Of a DNA stretch of 64,000 bases, positions 45,912 through 55,332 are shown piece after piece. The position numbers and the translations under genes were made by a program. The notes beneath the pieces are model-generated. The model saw only the letters and a list, made by a program, of their open reading frames with translations, was not told where the DNA came from and searched no databases. The DNA is taken from contig NZ_CP113918.1 of NCBI RefSeq assembly GCF_029395495.1, positions 1,984,001-2,048,000 on the forward strand, read 5' to 3'. Positions within the stretch are counted from its first letter, which is position 1. Every line of letters starts with the position of its first letter. This DNA comes from Bifidobacterium sp. ESL0769 (GTDB lineage Bacteria > Actinomycetota > Actinomycetes > Actinomycetales > Bifidobacteriaceae).

Positions 45912-46085
45912 ATTGTATTACTGTGCTCTAAGATAAATACAAACGGTGAGGCAAAGAACAATTCGCCTGTCTTTTACCTTTAAAACCACTCCATAACATA
46001 AGCGGCACAAGGCTTTTACCGGAATGTCGCTTTCGCAGGAAAGGTAATCAAAAAGAGATAAAACTAGTCATAAAATGACTGTCTA

Positions 46086-46114
46086 TTGACTTTCCCAGAT
46101 AGTGTCCATATGCT
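46086..46114 (+). promoter_or_regulatory. Promoter of the orphan antitoxin-like gene
   Basis: TTGACT (46086-46091) and TATGCT (46109-46114) are 17 bp apart. GTCCATAT and GTCCATTT repeat directly around the -10 region and could be a binding site. Confidence 0.55.
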
Positions 46115-46194
46115 GTCCATTTGGTTGCTATGTAGACGACTTGAACCGATACTAAAAGTACGAATTCAATGTCGAATGCAAAGAAGGACATATT

Positions 46195-46425
46195 ATGAAC
46201 GACACACAAAATGCAGACATTCAATTCAATATTCCCGTCAGCAAAGAACAGCTCACGCTTATGAAACGGGCTGCGGCGCTTGAAGAAAGGCCGGTTGCCT
46301 ACTGGGCGGCGGACAAACTGTTCGAGGCTGCGAGCGAGGGCGTAGAACAAGAGGTGACACTTCAGGAGGTCAATGAGGAGTTCGACAAGATCCTCGCGAC
46401 GTTCGAGGTGCCTGCCAGCGTCTGA
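46195..46425 (+). CDS. Small DUF1778/TacA-like protein without a toxin partner
   Basis: The 76-residue protein has FNIPVSKEQLTLMKRAAALEERPVAYWAADKLFEAA, which matches the RHH antitoxin layout of DUF1778 (a beta strand then two helices), and an acidic C-terminal helix. AAGGA precedes the ATG and a strong promoter and terminator frame the gene. No GNAT or PIN toxin gene adjoins it, so it is an orphan antitoxin, an anti-toxin addiction remnant or a simple regulator. Confidence 0.7.
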   Translation: MNDTQNADIQFNIPVSKEQLTLMKRAAALEERPVAYWAADKLFEAASEGVEQEVTLQEVNEEFDKILATFEVPASV

Positions 46426-46511
46426 TAATTTTTCGACCGGTTACCAATATTCTGCAATCCCGCACCGATACGCACGAAATCGCAGAATCTAATCACATTA
46501 ACAAGCATCAC

Positions 46512-46549
46512 AAAAGCGGGAAACAGCTATCTGGTTGTTTCCCGCTTTT
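46512..46549. terminator. Terminator between the antitoxin-like gene and the dehydrogenase
   Basis: AAAAGCGGGAAACA and TGTTTCCCGCTTTT form a 14-bp stem. It is symmetrical and can serve both convergent genes. Confidence 0.9.
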
Positions 46550-46589
46550 CGTATACCCGAATGCTCATATTCGAATATCTGGATTGCTA

Positions 46590-47534
46590 TTACTCATCCT
46601 TGTCGCGGCTGAGCGCCTCAAGAAGCTGATCGTCACGTGACTGGATGGTCTGGGCAGCCTGCTCGCCTTGCCAATCGTAGAAGCCTTTACCGCTCTTCGA
46701 GCCAAGTTCACCGGCGTCGACCTTGGCGTTCAGAGCCGGGTCCTCGCCGGTCTCGTTCGACAGATCGTCGTAAAGATACTTGGAGATATTATCGAAGACA
46801 TCGAGTCCGCCGAGATCGGCGCTGGCGATCGGGCCAAGAATCGCCCAGCGACGGCCGAGGCTGTATTTGACGATGTCATCGACGGCCTCCGGCGTGGCGA
46901 TACCACGCTCGACAATGTTCAGGCATTCGCGGATGACCGCCAACTGGATGCGGTTGCCGACGAATCCCAACGATTCGGTCTTGAGCGGCACGGCGTGCTT
47001 ACCGATGTGGTTCATCAGCTCGACGGTGATGTCTACGGTCGCCTGATTGGTCTTTTCGCCTGGCACCACCTCGACCAACGGCATGAGCTGGGCCGGGTTC
47101 CAGAAGTGAGCAACGACGAAACGACCAGGATGCTGCAAACCATTCGCAATTGCGGACGGGCTTAACCCCGAAGTGTTGGTGGCCAAAATGGTCTGATCGG
47201 AGACGATGCCTTCGACCTTCTTCCACACATCATGTTTGACCTCAAGATTTTCAAGCACCGATTCGATGATGAAATCGACACCGGCAAGCGCTTCGTAATC
47301 GGTGGTCATGGCGATGCGGCCAAGCACCGCGTCCCGTTCCTCGGCTTTGACCATGCCTGCCTTGATGAACGTGTCGAGGTCGCGCTCGACGAGCTTGCGG
47401 CCACGATCCAACGCAGGCTGGGCCGTGTCGACCACGGTCACGTCGTAGCCCTTCATCGCGAACTGCAATGCGGTGGCATGTCCCATCGTGCCCGCGCCGA
47501 GATTGCCAATCTTCTTGATATCCGTCATTTCCAT
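46590..47534 (-). CDS. 3-hydroxyacyl-CoA dehydrogenase family protein
   Basis: The 314-residue NAD-dependent enzyme has the Rossmann start IGNLGAGTMGHATALQFAMKG, ESVLENLEVKHDVWKKVE with the catalytic Glu region, and VVAHFWNPAQLMPLVEVVPG carrying the His of the catalytic dyad. A C-terminal helical domain (FVGNRIQLAVIRECLNIVERG...GGLDVFDNISKYLYDDL) follows. Members act on 3-hydroxyacyl-CoA or, in the lambda-crystallin branch, on L-gulonate or other 3-hydroxy acids. No other beta-oxidation gene is in the window and bifidobacteria lack that pathway, so the substrate is probably not a fatty acyl-CoA. Confidence 0.88.
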   Translation of the reverse strand: MEMTDIKKIGNLGAGTMGHATALQFAMKGYDVTVVDTAQPALDRGRKLVERDLDTFIKAGMVKAEERDAVLGRIAMTTDYEALAGVDFIIESVLENLEVKHDVWKKVEGIVSDQTILATNTSGLSPSAIANGLQHPGRFVVAHFWNPAQLMPLVEVVPGEKTNQATVDITVELMNHIGKHAVPLKTESLGFVGNRIQLAVIRECLNIVERGIATPEAVDDIVKYSLGRRWAILGPIASADLGGLDVFDNISKYLYDDLSNETGEDPALNAKVDAGELGSKSGKGFYDWQGEQAAQTIQSRDDQLLEALSRDKDE

Positions 47535-47748
47535 AGATGTATCTCCTCAAAGCAGCATCAGGGTGCAGCTTCGTTTCTAAGGATAGACCGGAACCGGAAT
47601 CTATCCAGCGGACGAGTTATAGTTGAAAAGTTATTCACGGGTGCGGGGCCCTCTCAATCCCGTAGGCCGTGAGGGACAACGCGGATTCGCGCAAGTATGC
47701 CCCACATACGAGCTCGAAACCGCAATGATACCTACAAGGAGAGCCACA

Positions 47749-48237
47749 ATGGCTACCAAGATTCGTCTGAAGCGCATGGGTAAGAAGTTCTATGCCTTCT
47801 ACCGCATTGTCGTCATGGATGAGCGCAAGAAGCGTGACGGCAAGTCGATCGAGGAGATCGGCCTGTATGATCCGAACCAACAGCCTTCGATGATCAAGAT
47901 CGATTCCGATCGTGCTCAGTACTGGCTTGGCGTCGGCGCACAGCCGAGCGACGCAGTACGCAATCTTTTGAAGATCACCGGTGACTGGCAGAAGTTCAAG
48001 GGTCTGCCGGGTGCCGAGGGCACGCTGAAGACCGCTGAAGACGGCCCGGATGCCGCCGCCCGCGTCGAGGCCGTTGAAGCCGACGCTCAGAAGCGCAAGG
48101 CCAAGCAGTCCGAAGCCAAGGCGAAGGCCGAAGCTGAGAAGGCTGCAGAAGCCGCCAAAGCCGACGAAGCCAAGGCAGAGGAAGCCGGCGCCGAAGAGGC
48201 CAAGGCCGAAGCCGCTGAGACCGAGAAGGCTGAGTAA
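47749..48237 (+). CDS. rpsP: 30S ribosomal protein S16
   Basis: The 162-residue protein starts with [20 protein letters not shown] and has [19 protein letters not shown], typical of S16, in its first 85 residues. AAGGAG precedes the ATG. A charged Ala/Glu/Lys extension of about 70 residues (from ~92) is a known trait of actinobacterial S16. khpA follows 2 bp later. Confidence 0.97.
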   Translation: MATKIRLKRMGKKFYAFYRIVVMDERKKRDGKSIEEIGLYDPNQQPSMIKIDSDRAQYWLGVGAQPSDAVRNLLKITGDWQKFKGLPGAEGTLKTAEDGPDAAARVEAVEADAQKRKAKQSEAKAKAEAEKAAEAAKADEAKAEEAGAEEAKAEAAETEKAE

Positions 48238-48239
48238 TC

Positions 48240-48473
48240 ATGCTCGCGCAAGCTGTGGAACATCTCATTTCCAATATCGTCGACTTTCCCGATGATGTGT
48301 CGGTGAAGTCCCACGAAAACGCCCGCGGCGAACTGTTGCGGGTGCGTGTGAACCCTGAAGACATCGGGCGCGTGATCGGTCGTTCCGGCCGCACCGCCAA
48401 TGCAATTCGTACCGTGGTGCAGGCGTTGTCCGACCACAAGGTGCGCGTCGACATCATGGATGTTCGCAAGTGA
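48240..48473 (+). CDS. khpA: KH-domain RNA-binding protein KhpA
   Basis: The 77-residue protein is one KH domain: VSVKSHENARGELLRVRVNP, the GXXG loop in GRVIGRSGRTANAIRTVV and a short C-terminal strand. It sits between rpsP and rimM as in most Gram-positive bacteria and partners KhpB in binding mRNAs and controlling cell size. Its stop overlaps the rimM GTG start by four bases. Confidence 0.95.
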   Translation: MLAQAVEHLISNIVDFPDDVSVKSHENARGELLRVRVNPEDIGRVIGRSGRTANAIRTVVQALSDHKVRVDIMDVRK

Positions 48474-49138
48474 ATCGCGACGAAAACATTTCGCAGCAGG
48501 CAGACCCTCAGCAGCGTGAACTGTTGAGGGTCTGCCGTATCGGACGTGCGCAAGGGCTCAAAGGCGAGGTCAATGCGCGTACGTTCACCGACGAACCGGA
48601 ACTGCGGTTTGCACCCGGATCCGTTTTATATACCAAAGACGGCTCACGAACTTACACCATCGCTCATTCCCGGACGTTCAAGGACCGCTGGATTCTACAT
48701 TTCGAGGGCGTTGACAATCGTGATGCTTCCGAAGCTTTAAACGGATTGGAGCTTTACATCGAAGCCGATGACCCTGAGGAAATGGCAGAAGAAGACGCCT
48801 GGTATCCCAAAGATCTTATCGGACTGGAGGCTCGCGTCGCCGACAATCCTGCCAATGGAATCGACGCTGGCAAGTCCGGCAATGTCATTGGAAAAGTTGT
48901 GGACGTCATCGACGGCCCTGCACAATCACTGCTGAAAATCCGCTTGGCCACGCCCGTTGTCGAGCAAAAAGACGGCAGTTTCGCTCCCGCCTCTCTCGAT
49001 GGGGCCGACAAAGATACTGACGATAAAATCATCAAAACGGCTTTAGTTCCGTTTGTCGACGAACTCGTACCGGATATCGATTTGGATGAACATTATCTGA
49101 CTCTGGATCCGCCTGTCGGTCTGATTCCGGGGCTGTGA
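48470..49138 (+). CDS. rimM: 16S rRNA processing protein RimM
   Basis: This ribosome maturation factor for the 30S head has an N-terminal beta-barrel (RVCRIGRAQGLKGEVNARTF), a linker, and a C-terminal PRC-barrel (DLIGLEARV, GNVIGKVVDVIDGPAQSLLKIRL, LVPFVDELVPDIDLDEHYLTLDPPVGLIPGL). It starts at GTG in the GTGA overlap with khpA. At 222 residues it is longer than usual, with an Asp-rich insert (about 160-185) before LVPFV. Confidence 0.95.
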   Translation: MNRDENISQQADPQQRELLRVCRIGRAQGLKGEVNARTFTDEPELRFAPGSVLYTKDGSRTYTIAHSRTFKDRWILHFEGVDNRDASEALNGLELYIEADDPEEMAEEDAWYPKDLIGLEARVADNPANGIDAGKSGNVIGKVVDVIDGPAQSLLKIRLATPVVEQKDGSFAPASLDGADKDTDDKIIKTALVPFVDELVPDIDLDEHYLTLDPPVGLIPGL

Positions 49139-49185
49139 TTCCTGCTGACTAATGTCAGTGACCGGCTCACGATATGGTTGAAACC

Positions 49186-50037
49186 ATGAAGATCGATATC
49201 GTGTCCGTATTCCCTGAGTATTTCGAAGCCCTCAACGTTGGCCTGTTCGGCAAGGCCATCGAACACGGACTGCTCGACGTAAAAACACATGATCTACGCG
49301 ACTGGACCCACGACGTGCACCATTCCGTCGACGATACGCCGGTCGGCGGCGGTGCCGGCATGGTGATGAAGCCCGAAGTCTGGGCCGAATGCTTGGACGA
49401 TTTGTTGGGCTTGGAACCTGTCGAAGTCAACGATGACGATAGCCCTAATATATCTTCATCAGATATCGAAGCCGATGATGCAAAGCCCGTCCTGATTTTC
49501 CCGAATCCTTCGGCAACGTTGTTTACCCAGCGCGACGCGACCGAGCTTTCGCATGCCAGCCACCTCATCTTCGGCTGCGGACGTTACGAGGGTTACGACG
49601 CACGTATCCCCCGCTACTACTGCGCACAAGGCGTTGACGTACGCGAATACTCCATCGGCGATTACGTACTTAACGGCGGCGAGGTGGCCGTCTCCGTGAT
49701 GCTCGAAGCCATCACCCGTCTCATGCCCGGATTCATGGGCAACCCCGACTCCATCGTGGAGGAATCCTACACCGGCCAAAACGCGCTGCTAGAGCACTAC
49801 CAGTACACGAAACCGGCCGTCTGGCGCGGCATGGGTGTCCCCGACGTGCTCACGAGCGGTGACCACGGCAAGGTTGATCGCTTCCGCCGTGACGAAGCCA
49901 TCGCCCACACTGCTCAACTCCGCCCAGACCTCATCGCGCAGCTCGACTGCAAAGCCCTTGACAAGGCGGATCGCAAAACCCTGATGTCCTTGGACTGGGA
50001 AGTCTCTGGCCCCCACCCGCGAAAGTTGGATGACTAA
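49186..50037 (+). CDS. trmD: tRNA (guanine-N1)-methyltransferase
   Basis: This enzyme methylates G37 of tRNA next to the anticodon, using AdoMet in a trefoil knot. Start at 49186; ATG four codons earlier is an alternative. The 283-residue protein shows MKIDIVSVFPEYF, DDTPVGGGAGMVMKPEVW, CGRYEGYDARIPRYY, YSIGDYVLNGGEVAVSVMLEAITRLMPGFMG and GVPDVLTSGDHGKVDRFRRDEA. An acidic insert (about 85-107, Asp/Ser-rich) separates the first conserved blocks. It closes the rpsP-khpA-rimM-trmD group. Confidence 0.97.
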   Translation: MKIDIVSVFPEYFEALNVGLFGKAIEHGLLDVKTHDLRDWTHDVHHSVDDTPVGGGAGMVMKPEVWAECLDDLLGLEPVEVNDDDSPNISSSDIEADDAKPVLIFPNPSATLFTQRDATELSHASHLIFGCGRYEGYDARIPRYYCAQGVDVREYSIGDYVLNGGEVAVSVMLEAITRLMPGFMGNPDSIVEESYTGQNALLEHYQYTKPAVWRGMGVPDVLTSGDHGKVDRFRRDEAIAHTAQLRPDLIAQLDCKALDKADRKTLMSLDWEVSGPHPRKLDD

Positions 50038-50071
50038 TTTTTCATCAAGAATAAAGGTGGTCTAGTGTTAC

Positions 50072-50647
50072 TCACTTGTGGTCAATATAGTAGACCTCGG
50101 TTTCGCCGTAGTGGCGTTGGTCGGAGACTTGCCAGTTTTCAGGCACCGTCAGCGGCTCGGAACGAGTTGAACGCTCAAAAATGATTACTGTTTGTTCGTC
50201 TGCGGCCGGGGATGCGACCAAGTCTGCGATGAGTTGGTTACATTCCTTGGTGGTGAGCGCATATGGAGGATCAGCGAAAATCACGTCGAAGGCGGGGCCG
50301 TCATAGCCAGAAGCGATGCGCTCGGCACGCTTACGCATCACTCGGGCCTTCATCACGTGCGAATCCCATGCACGATTGCGCTTGAGATTGCTCAGTTCTT
50401 TGTCGATCAGCGCAGCCGCCGGACCAGCCGATTCCACTGCCACTAGCTCGTCGGCACCACGCGAAAGTGCCTCGATGCCCAGAGCTCCGGTTCCAGCGAA
50501 CAAGTCGAGCACACAAGCACCATCGAGCACTCCCCACGCCTCGAGCTTGGAGAAAATGGCCTCTTTTGCCCGGTCGGTCGTCGGCCGAGTGCCCGGCTTG
50601 GCCTTGGCCAGCTCGAATCCTTTGAATCGTCCCGCAATCACACGCAT
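50072..50647 (-). CDS. rsmD: 16S rRNA (guanine966-N2)-methyltransferase
   Basis: The 191-residue AdoMet-dependent enzyme has MRVIAGRFKGFELA, RPTTDRAKEAIFSKLEAWG, the cofactor loop VLDLFAGTGALGIEALSRGA and the catalytic IFADPPYALT. AAGGTGG precedes the ATG. recG lies 28 bp upstream on the same strand, matching the recG-rsmD order of actinobacteria. Confidence 0.96.
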   Translation of the reverse strand: MRVIAGRFKGFELAKAKPGTRPTTDRAKEAIFSKLEAWGVLDGACVLDLFAGTGALGIEALSRGADELVAVESAGPAAALIDKELSNLKRNRAWDSHVMKARVMRKRAERIASGYDGPAFDVIFADPPYALTTKECNQLIADLVASPAADEQTVIIFERSTRSEPLTVPENWQVSDQRHYGETEVYYIDHK

Positions 50648-50675
50648 AATTCCACCTTATAGCTATATAAAGAGC

Positions 50676-53378
50676 TCAGTTGCTCAAGATTTCGGACTCG
50701 CCGCTACGCGTGAAATCCAAAACGGCACCGGCAAGCTGGGGCTGGTCGGTCAAAGTCGGGTCACGCTTGAGCAATGCTTCAGCCTGTTCGCGGGCATCGG
50801 CGATGGTCTTGGCATCCTTGACCACACGTAGCAGCTTCAGTCCGGACTTGCCGCCGGACTGGGCATCGCCCAAGACGTCGCCGGCACCGCGCAACTCAAG
50901 ATCGGCCTGCGCGATTTCGGCACCGTCGAGCGAGCCCTCGATGACCTTCAGACGCTGTTCGGCGATGCTACCAGGCTCGGCGCGCGAGACGAGGAACGCC
51001 CAGGAATCAGTGCCACCTCGGCCGACGCGCCCACGCAGCTGATGCAACTGGGAAAGCCCGTAACGGTCGGCATCGAAGATTGTAATGCAACTTGCCTGCG
51101 GTACATCAACCCCGACTTCGATAACCGTCGTCGCCACGAGTATCGGGGTCTTGCCGGATTCGAAATCAGCCATCACCTTGCGCTTGGTTTCGTCATCGTC
51201 GCGACCGGTCAGCGTCGCGAACTTGATGCCGGCAAACTGCGGCAGGGACGAAAGCCTTTGCGCGATTTCGTCGACGGCGTGCAGCGGTGGCTTGGGTTCG
51301 CGCGGCGTGCCATCATCGTTTTCGTCACCGTAGTCATCGACCTCCACGAATCCGCTCTCGACATCGTCGCTACCGGAACTAGCCGCAGAAACCCTACCTT
51401 GACCGCGTTTGCCGGAACCAGCCACACCGATAGCCCTACCGCCGGAGGCACCCGCGGCAGCCGCCTCAGCATCGGCCTCGTCCGCATCAATTCGTGGGCA
51501 GACCACGTACGCACGCTCCCCCGCGTCGATGCGCCGGCGAATATGCACGAACATCTGCGCCATCATATTGCCGTCAGCCTCGGGCACGATAAACGTGCGG
51601 ATCGGCTTGCGTCCGCCAGGCAACTCGGTGAGCCACGAAATGTCAAGATCGCCGAACCACGTCATCGCCGCGGTGCGCGGAATCGGGGTCGCCGTCATCA
51701 CCAGCAGATGCGGGGTCTTCTCGCCTTTCGAACGCAGAATCTCACGCTGCTCGACGCCGAAACGATGCTGTTCGTCAATGACCACCAACGCCAAGTTCGG
51801 CGCTTGAAACATCTTGGAAAACGCCGCGTGCGTGGCGATGATGATACTTGGCTCGCCGCTGGCCGCAGTCGCGAGCGCCTTGCGTCGGACCGCGAGTTTC
51901 ATGCCTCCGGTCAGCAGCGTCACCGGGATAGTTGAAGGCTGGTTATCAGACTTTCCCTTATTCTTGCTGTTATCCTCACCATCGGAATCGGGTTCGGAAG
52001 CCGTCGTTTTGCCAGCTTTATCGTCGTCGCCGCCGGCAAGTTTGGCCACCATGCCGCTGATGGTCTCAAAATGCTGCTCGGCGAGCACCTGCGTAGGTGC
52101 GACCAAAACCGCCTGATTGCCGGAACCCACAGCCTGCAGCATGGCTGCGAGCGCCACCACGGTCTTGCCGCTTCCGACCTCGCCTTGCAACAGCCGTTGC
52201 ATCGGGTAGCTGCGCCCCATGTCCTCGCAAATGGTGTCGATGACGTCCTGTTGGCCGCGGGTCAGCGTAAACGGCAACGAGGCGACAAAACGTTCTCGCA
52301 ACCCGGAATCCTTACATTCGAAAGTATCGGCCTTACGCGCATTCTCGCGTTCCTGCAGCACCGAAATCTGCGAGACGAACGCCTCCTCATAGCGCAACGT
52401 CGCCAACGCCGCATGAAACGCCTTGGTCGATTGCGGATCATGGATGGCTTCAAACGCGTCGGCCCGGTGCATCAGTTGTTTGGATTCGATAACGTTCTGC
52501 GGCAGCACGTCAGGAATGGCGGCGCGCAAGGCAAGATCATCTACCTTATTATCTGCAAGACCATTGGCGTCATCATCGTTCTTTTCGAGCATCGCTTCTC
52601 CGCTGGCACGCAGCGCATCGAGCATCGCGACGATGGATTCGTGGATATGTTCGGTGGAGATACGCGAAGTAGCGTGGTAGACAGGACGTGGGCGGCAGAC
52701 GTGCTGCAGCGCTTCGTACGCAGTTGACGCATCAAATTTCAGAGCATTGGCAGTTTGAACCGGCTGGGAATGCGAAGCGGAAACACCGATACCAGCAGCT
52801 GCGTCACCTCGTGATAAAGGTTGCGCATTGGTTTGGTTGGAAATATCGTCGAAAGAAAGTTCGCCAGCATTTGCGGAACCGGATGTCGCAGCCGGATTGG
52901 CGAATACGTTCGCGCCTTGCGGCATCACCGTGAGCACTTCGGGATGGGTGAATTGCAACTGGCCGTTGAACTCCGTGGGCGTACCGGCGAGAACAACGTC
53001 AGCACCCGAATGCAAGCGCCCGCTCATCCAGTCCATATATTGCTTTTTATGCGAGAAAAAGACGAGCCGGCAACTCGACGCCGGAATCTGGCGGCTCGCG
53101 GCGAACGCTGCATCGTCGACGACGGCCTCAAGCCGATACCCACGCCGACCGCCCATCGGAATGACCCGCGCAAAGCGCACCACGGCAGCGAACGCCATCG
53201 GCATACCAACTTTTGCCTCGCGAATCGCCCGCAGCGGCACGGGCTCGGTGACGCGGAACGGATAGTAAGTCAGGGCATCGCCAACCGCCACCATACCAAG
53301 CCCTTTAAGCGCGCTGACCCGCCGTTTGTTGGCGATCAACGCGGAAATCGGGGTGGTAAGGGTGACGGTATTGCTCAT
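50676..53378 (-). CDS. recG: ATP-dependent DNA helicase RecG
   Basis: RecG remodels stalled replication forks and Holliday junctions. The 900-residue protein has the wedge OB domain, then helicase motifs LLQGEVGSGKTVVALAAML, VIDEQHRFGVEQRE, MTATPIPRTAAMTWFGDLD, LVATTVIEVGVDVPQAS and QLHQLRGRVGRGG. It exceeds the usual ~690-740 residues because of low-complexity inserts: one in the wedge region (about 160-220), one of Asp/Gly/Ser/Lys residues (about 455-490) and an Ala/Gly/Asp-rich one between motifs (about 630-690). rsmD follows 28 bp downstream. Confidence 0.97.
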   Translation of the reverse strand: MSNTVTLTTPISALIANKRRVSALKGLGMVAVGDALTYYPFRVTEPVPLRAIREAKVGMPMAFAAVVRFARVIPMGGRRGYRLEAVVDDAAFAASRQIPASSCRLVFFSHKKQYMDWMSGRLHSGADVVLAGTPTEFNGQLQFTHPEVLTVMPQGANVFANPAATSGSANAGELSFDDISNQTNAQPLSRGDAAAGIGVSASHSQPVQTANALKFDASTAYEALQHVCRPRPVYHATSRISTEHIHESIVAMLDALRASGEAMLEKNDDDANGLADNKVDDLALRAAIPDVLPQNVIESKQLMHRADAFEAIHDPQSTKAFHAALATLRYEEAFVSQISVLQERENARKADTFECKDSGLRERFVASLPFTLTRGQQDVIDTICEDMGRSYPMQRLLQGEVGSGKTVVALAAMLQAVGSGNQAVLVAPTQVLAEQHFETISGMVAKLAGGDDDKAGKTTASEPDSDGEDNSKNKGKSDNQPSTIPVTLLTGGMKLAVRRKALATAASGEPSIIIATHAAFSKMFQAPNLALVVIDEQHRFGVEQREILRSKGEKTPHLLVMTATPIPRTAAMTWFGDLDISWLTELPGGRKPIRTFIVPEADGNMMAQMFVHIRRRIDAGERAYVVCPRIDADEADAEAAAAGASGGRAIGVAGSGKRGQGRVSAASSGSDDVESGFVEVDDYGDENDDGTPREPKPPLHAVDEIAQRLSSLPQFAGIKFATLTGRDDDETKRKVMADFESGKTPILVATTVIEVGVDVPQASCITIFDADRYGLSQLHQLRGRVGRGGTDSWAFLVSRAEPGSIAEQRLKVIEGSLDGAEIAQADLELRGAGDVLGDAQSGGKSGLKLLRVVKDAKTIADAREQAEALLKRDPTLTDQPQLAGAVLDFTRSGESEILSN

Positions 53379-53412
53379 ATTTCTATTCTATTGAGTGCCT
53401 ACGAACGACAAG

Positions 53413-53495
53413 GTCCCGTACAAGTCGGCAGATAGGATTTCAGGAATGGCCATATTAAGCCAATCTCTAAAACCTATCTGTCGACTTGTGCGGGA
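53413..53495. repeat. Long imperfect palindrome between MFS gene and recG
   Basis: GTCCCGTACAAGTCGGCAGA starts the left arm (53413-53440) and the right arm ends TGTCGACTTGTGCGGGAC (53470-53495). About 26 positions pair with three mismatches around a 29-nt centre. It lies about 41 bp past the MFS stop codon and 34 bp before the recG start codon, the same setting as the other palindromic clusters. Confidence 0.75.
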
Positions 53496-53536
53496 CTTCC
53501 CCGGCAAAATATCCGGGAACCATTTAAATCACGCCA

Positions 53537-55063
53537 TCAGCGCTTGGAGGCATCGTCCGTCGAAGTCTGCTTGGAAAGACCGAAGGAGATAATGAACGCG
53601 ACGATGGCGAGCACCAGCGCGAAAGTGAAGCCCCAGCGCGAGCCGGTGACGAAAGCCATCGCCTTGCCGCCGGAGTGGGAAGCAGCCTGGCCGGCACCGA
53701 GCAGAATGGTGGCGACAGCGGTGATGACCGCACCGACAACCTGCTGCATCGTGTTCAGGATGGTGGAACCATCGGTCGAAAGATGCTGCGGCAGCGAGGC
53801 AAGCGCCGAGGACTGGGCCGGGCTCATGGCCATCGGGATACCGATCATCAGGATGACGTGCGCGCAGATGATGTATGCCACAGAAGTCGACGGGCCTGCC
53901 AGCATCAGCAGGACGACACCAATCATGGAAAGCACCAATCCGCCACGCACGAGCCACTTCGCGCCGACGACATCGTAGAGGCGACCGGCAAACATGGAAA
54001 CGAGCGCGTTGACCACACCACCGGGCAGCATCACGAGGCCGGTGAGCGCAACCTTCACGCCGAGGCCATTCTGCAGTTCCTGAGGCATCAGATACATGGT
54101 GGCCAGCGTGATGCCGAAATTCATCATCACAATCAGCGCGCCGACCGTGAACTGGCGAATGCCCAACGCATGAAGGTCGATAACCGGGTTGTCCATGTGC
54201 AGCTGACGGTAGCTATACGTGGCGATGGCGGCGATACCGACGACCAGAATGGCGATGACCGGCAATGAGAAACCGAAGTCGCTAATGAGGCTGACGCCGA
54301 GCACGAAGCCGCCGAAGCCGACAATCGAGGTGATGCAGGAAAGCGCGTCGATGCTGGGCTTGGTGAGCTTGTAGGCGTTGACCATCCAGATCGAGGCACA
54401 CACAAACGCGACCAGTGCGATGACAGCAAAGAAGAAGAAAATCGCACGCCAAGAGAACGCGCCAATCAAACCGCCGGCCAGGGTCGGGCCGATGGCTGGG
54501 GCGAACATGACCACAAGGCCGGCCATGCCCATAGCCGCACCGATTTTATTAAGCGGGAAGACCTCGAGGATGACGGAGAACATCATCGGCAGCACCAGAC
54601 CGGTCGAGATGCCCTGGATCATACGACCTGCGAGCAGCACACCGAACGAAGTACCCGGCGCGAAACCGGAAATCAGCGAGCCCACGAAGAACATCGCCAG
54701 CGCGAAGAGCAGCAGCGGCTTTGACGGAATCCACTTTAAGAGCAGGCTGGTGAACGGCAGCACGATGCCGATGACGAGCATATAGCCCACCACCATCCAC
54801 TGCGCGGTGCCAGAACCGATGTGGAAGCTGACCATCAGGTCAGGCAGCGCGATGTTCATCGCGGTTTCGCTCAACATTCCAAGGAACGCGCCGAGATAAA
54901 GCCCGAGCATCGTCAGGTTCGGATGCTTGACATCGATACGCGCTTTCAGCGGCTTGTGCGGTGACGTCGGATCTTCTTCCGCGCGCTTTGTTTTCTCTAT
55001 GGCAATCCCGTTTTCAGGCGCAATTGAACTAGACATGGCAGAGCCCATGTTTTCTTTCTCCAT
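53537..55063 (-). CDS. MFS drug/proton antiporter, DHA2 (EmrB/QacA) type
   Basis: The 508-residue exporter has a hydrophilic N-terminus (1-48), then about fourteen hydrophobic segments. Motifs: SETAMNIALPDLMVSFHIGS, MIQGISTGLVLPMMFSVI and GPTLAGGLIGAFSWR (motif C). It resembles the MFS exporter at 11.8 kb but is clearly distinct in sequence. No regulator is adjacent. A long palindrome follows the stop codon. Substrate unknown. Confidence 0.92.
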   Translation of the reverse strand: MEKENMGSAMSSSIAPENGIAIEKTKRAEEDPTSPHKPLKARIDVKHPNLTMLGLYLGAFLGMLSETAMNIALPDLMVSFHIGSGTAQWMVVGYMLVIGIVLPFTSLLLKWIPSKPLLLFALAMFFVGSLISGFAPGTSFGVLLAGRMIQGISTGLVLPMMFSVILEVFPLNKIGAAMGMAGLVVMFAPAIGPTLAGGLIGAFSWRAIFFFFAVIALVAFVCASIWMVNAYKLTKPSIDALSCITSIVGFGGFVLGVSLISDFGFSLPVIAILVVGIAAIATYSYRQLHMDNPVIDLHALGIRQFTVGALIVMMNFGITLATMYLMPQELQNGLGVKVALTGLVMLPGGVVNALVSMFAGRLYDVVGAKWLVRGGLVLSMIGVVLLMLAGPSTSVAYIICAHVILMIGIPMAMSPAQSSALASLPQHLSTDGSTILNTMQQVVGAVITAVATILLGAGQAASHSGGKAMAFVTGSRWGFTFALVLAIVAFIISFGLSKQTSTDDASKR

Positions 55064-55269
55064 TTCATTCCTGCGTCTTATCGCCGTTTACGGTTGCGCG
55101 GGACATTCGTGCATCGCGCCTTCAAGCGCGCTTCCATTGCAAGGGTGGCGCCGAACGCGCCCACTTTATGTTGGTGGGAACCCCTCAATTCCCAAAGCGA
55201 GTCCTCATTATTAGCGGCTCGCTGGACAAAATCACGAAAACGAATACACAGACATCAATACGCAGGCAC

Positions 55270-55310
55270 GAAAAAACCTCCGACGCCGAACGACGTACGG
55301 AGGTTTTCAA
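55270..55310 (-). terminator. Terminator of rpmB
   Basis: AAAACCTCCG and CGGAGGTTTT form the stem, 23 bp past the rpmB stop. On the minus strand a T run follows (TTTTTTCG). Confidence 0.88.
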
Positions 55311-55332
55311 ATTGCTGTTTGCTACTCGCGAT

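Noticed and set aside
46048..46350. 100-codon minus frame opposite the orphan antitoxin gene
   Set aside because: The plus-strand gene has promoter, ribosome-binding site and terminator; this frame has none.
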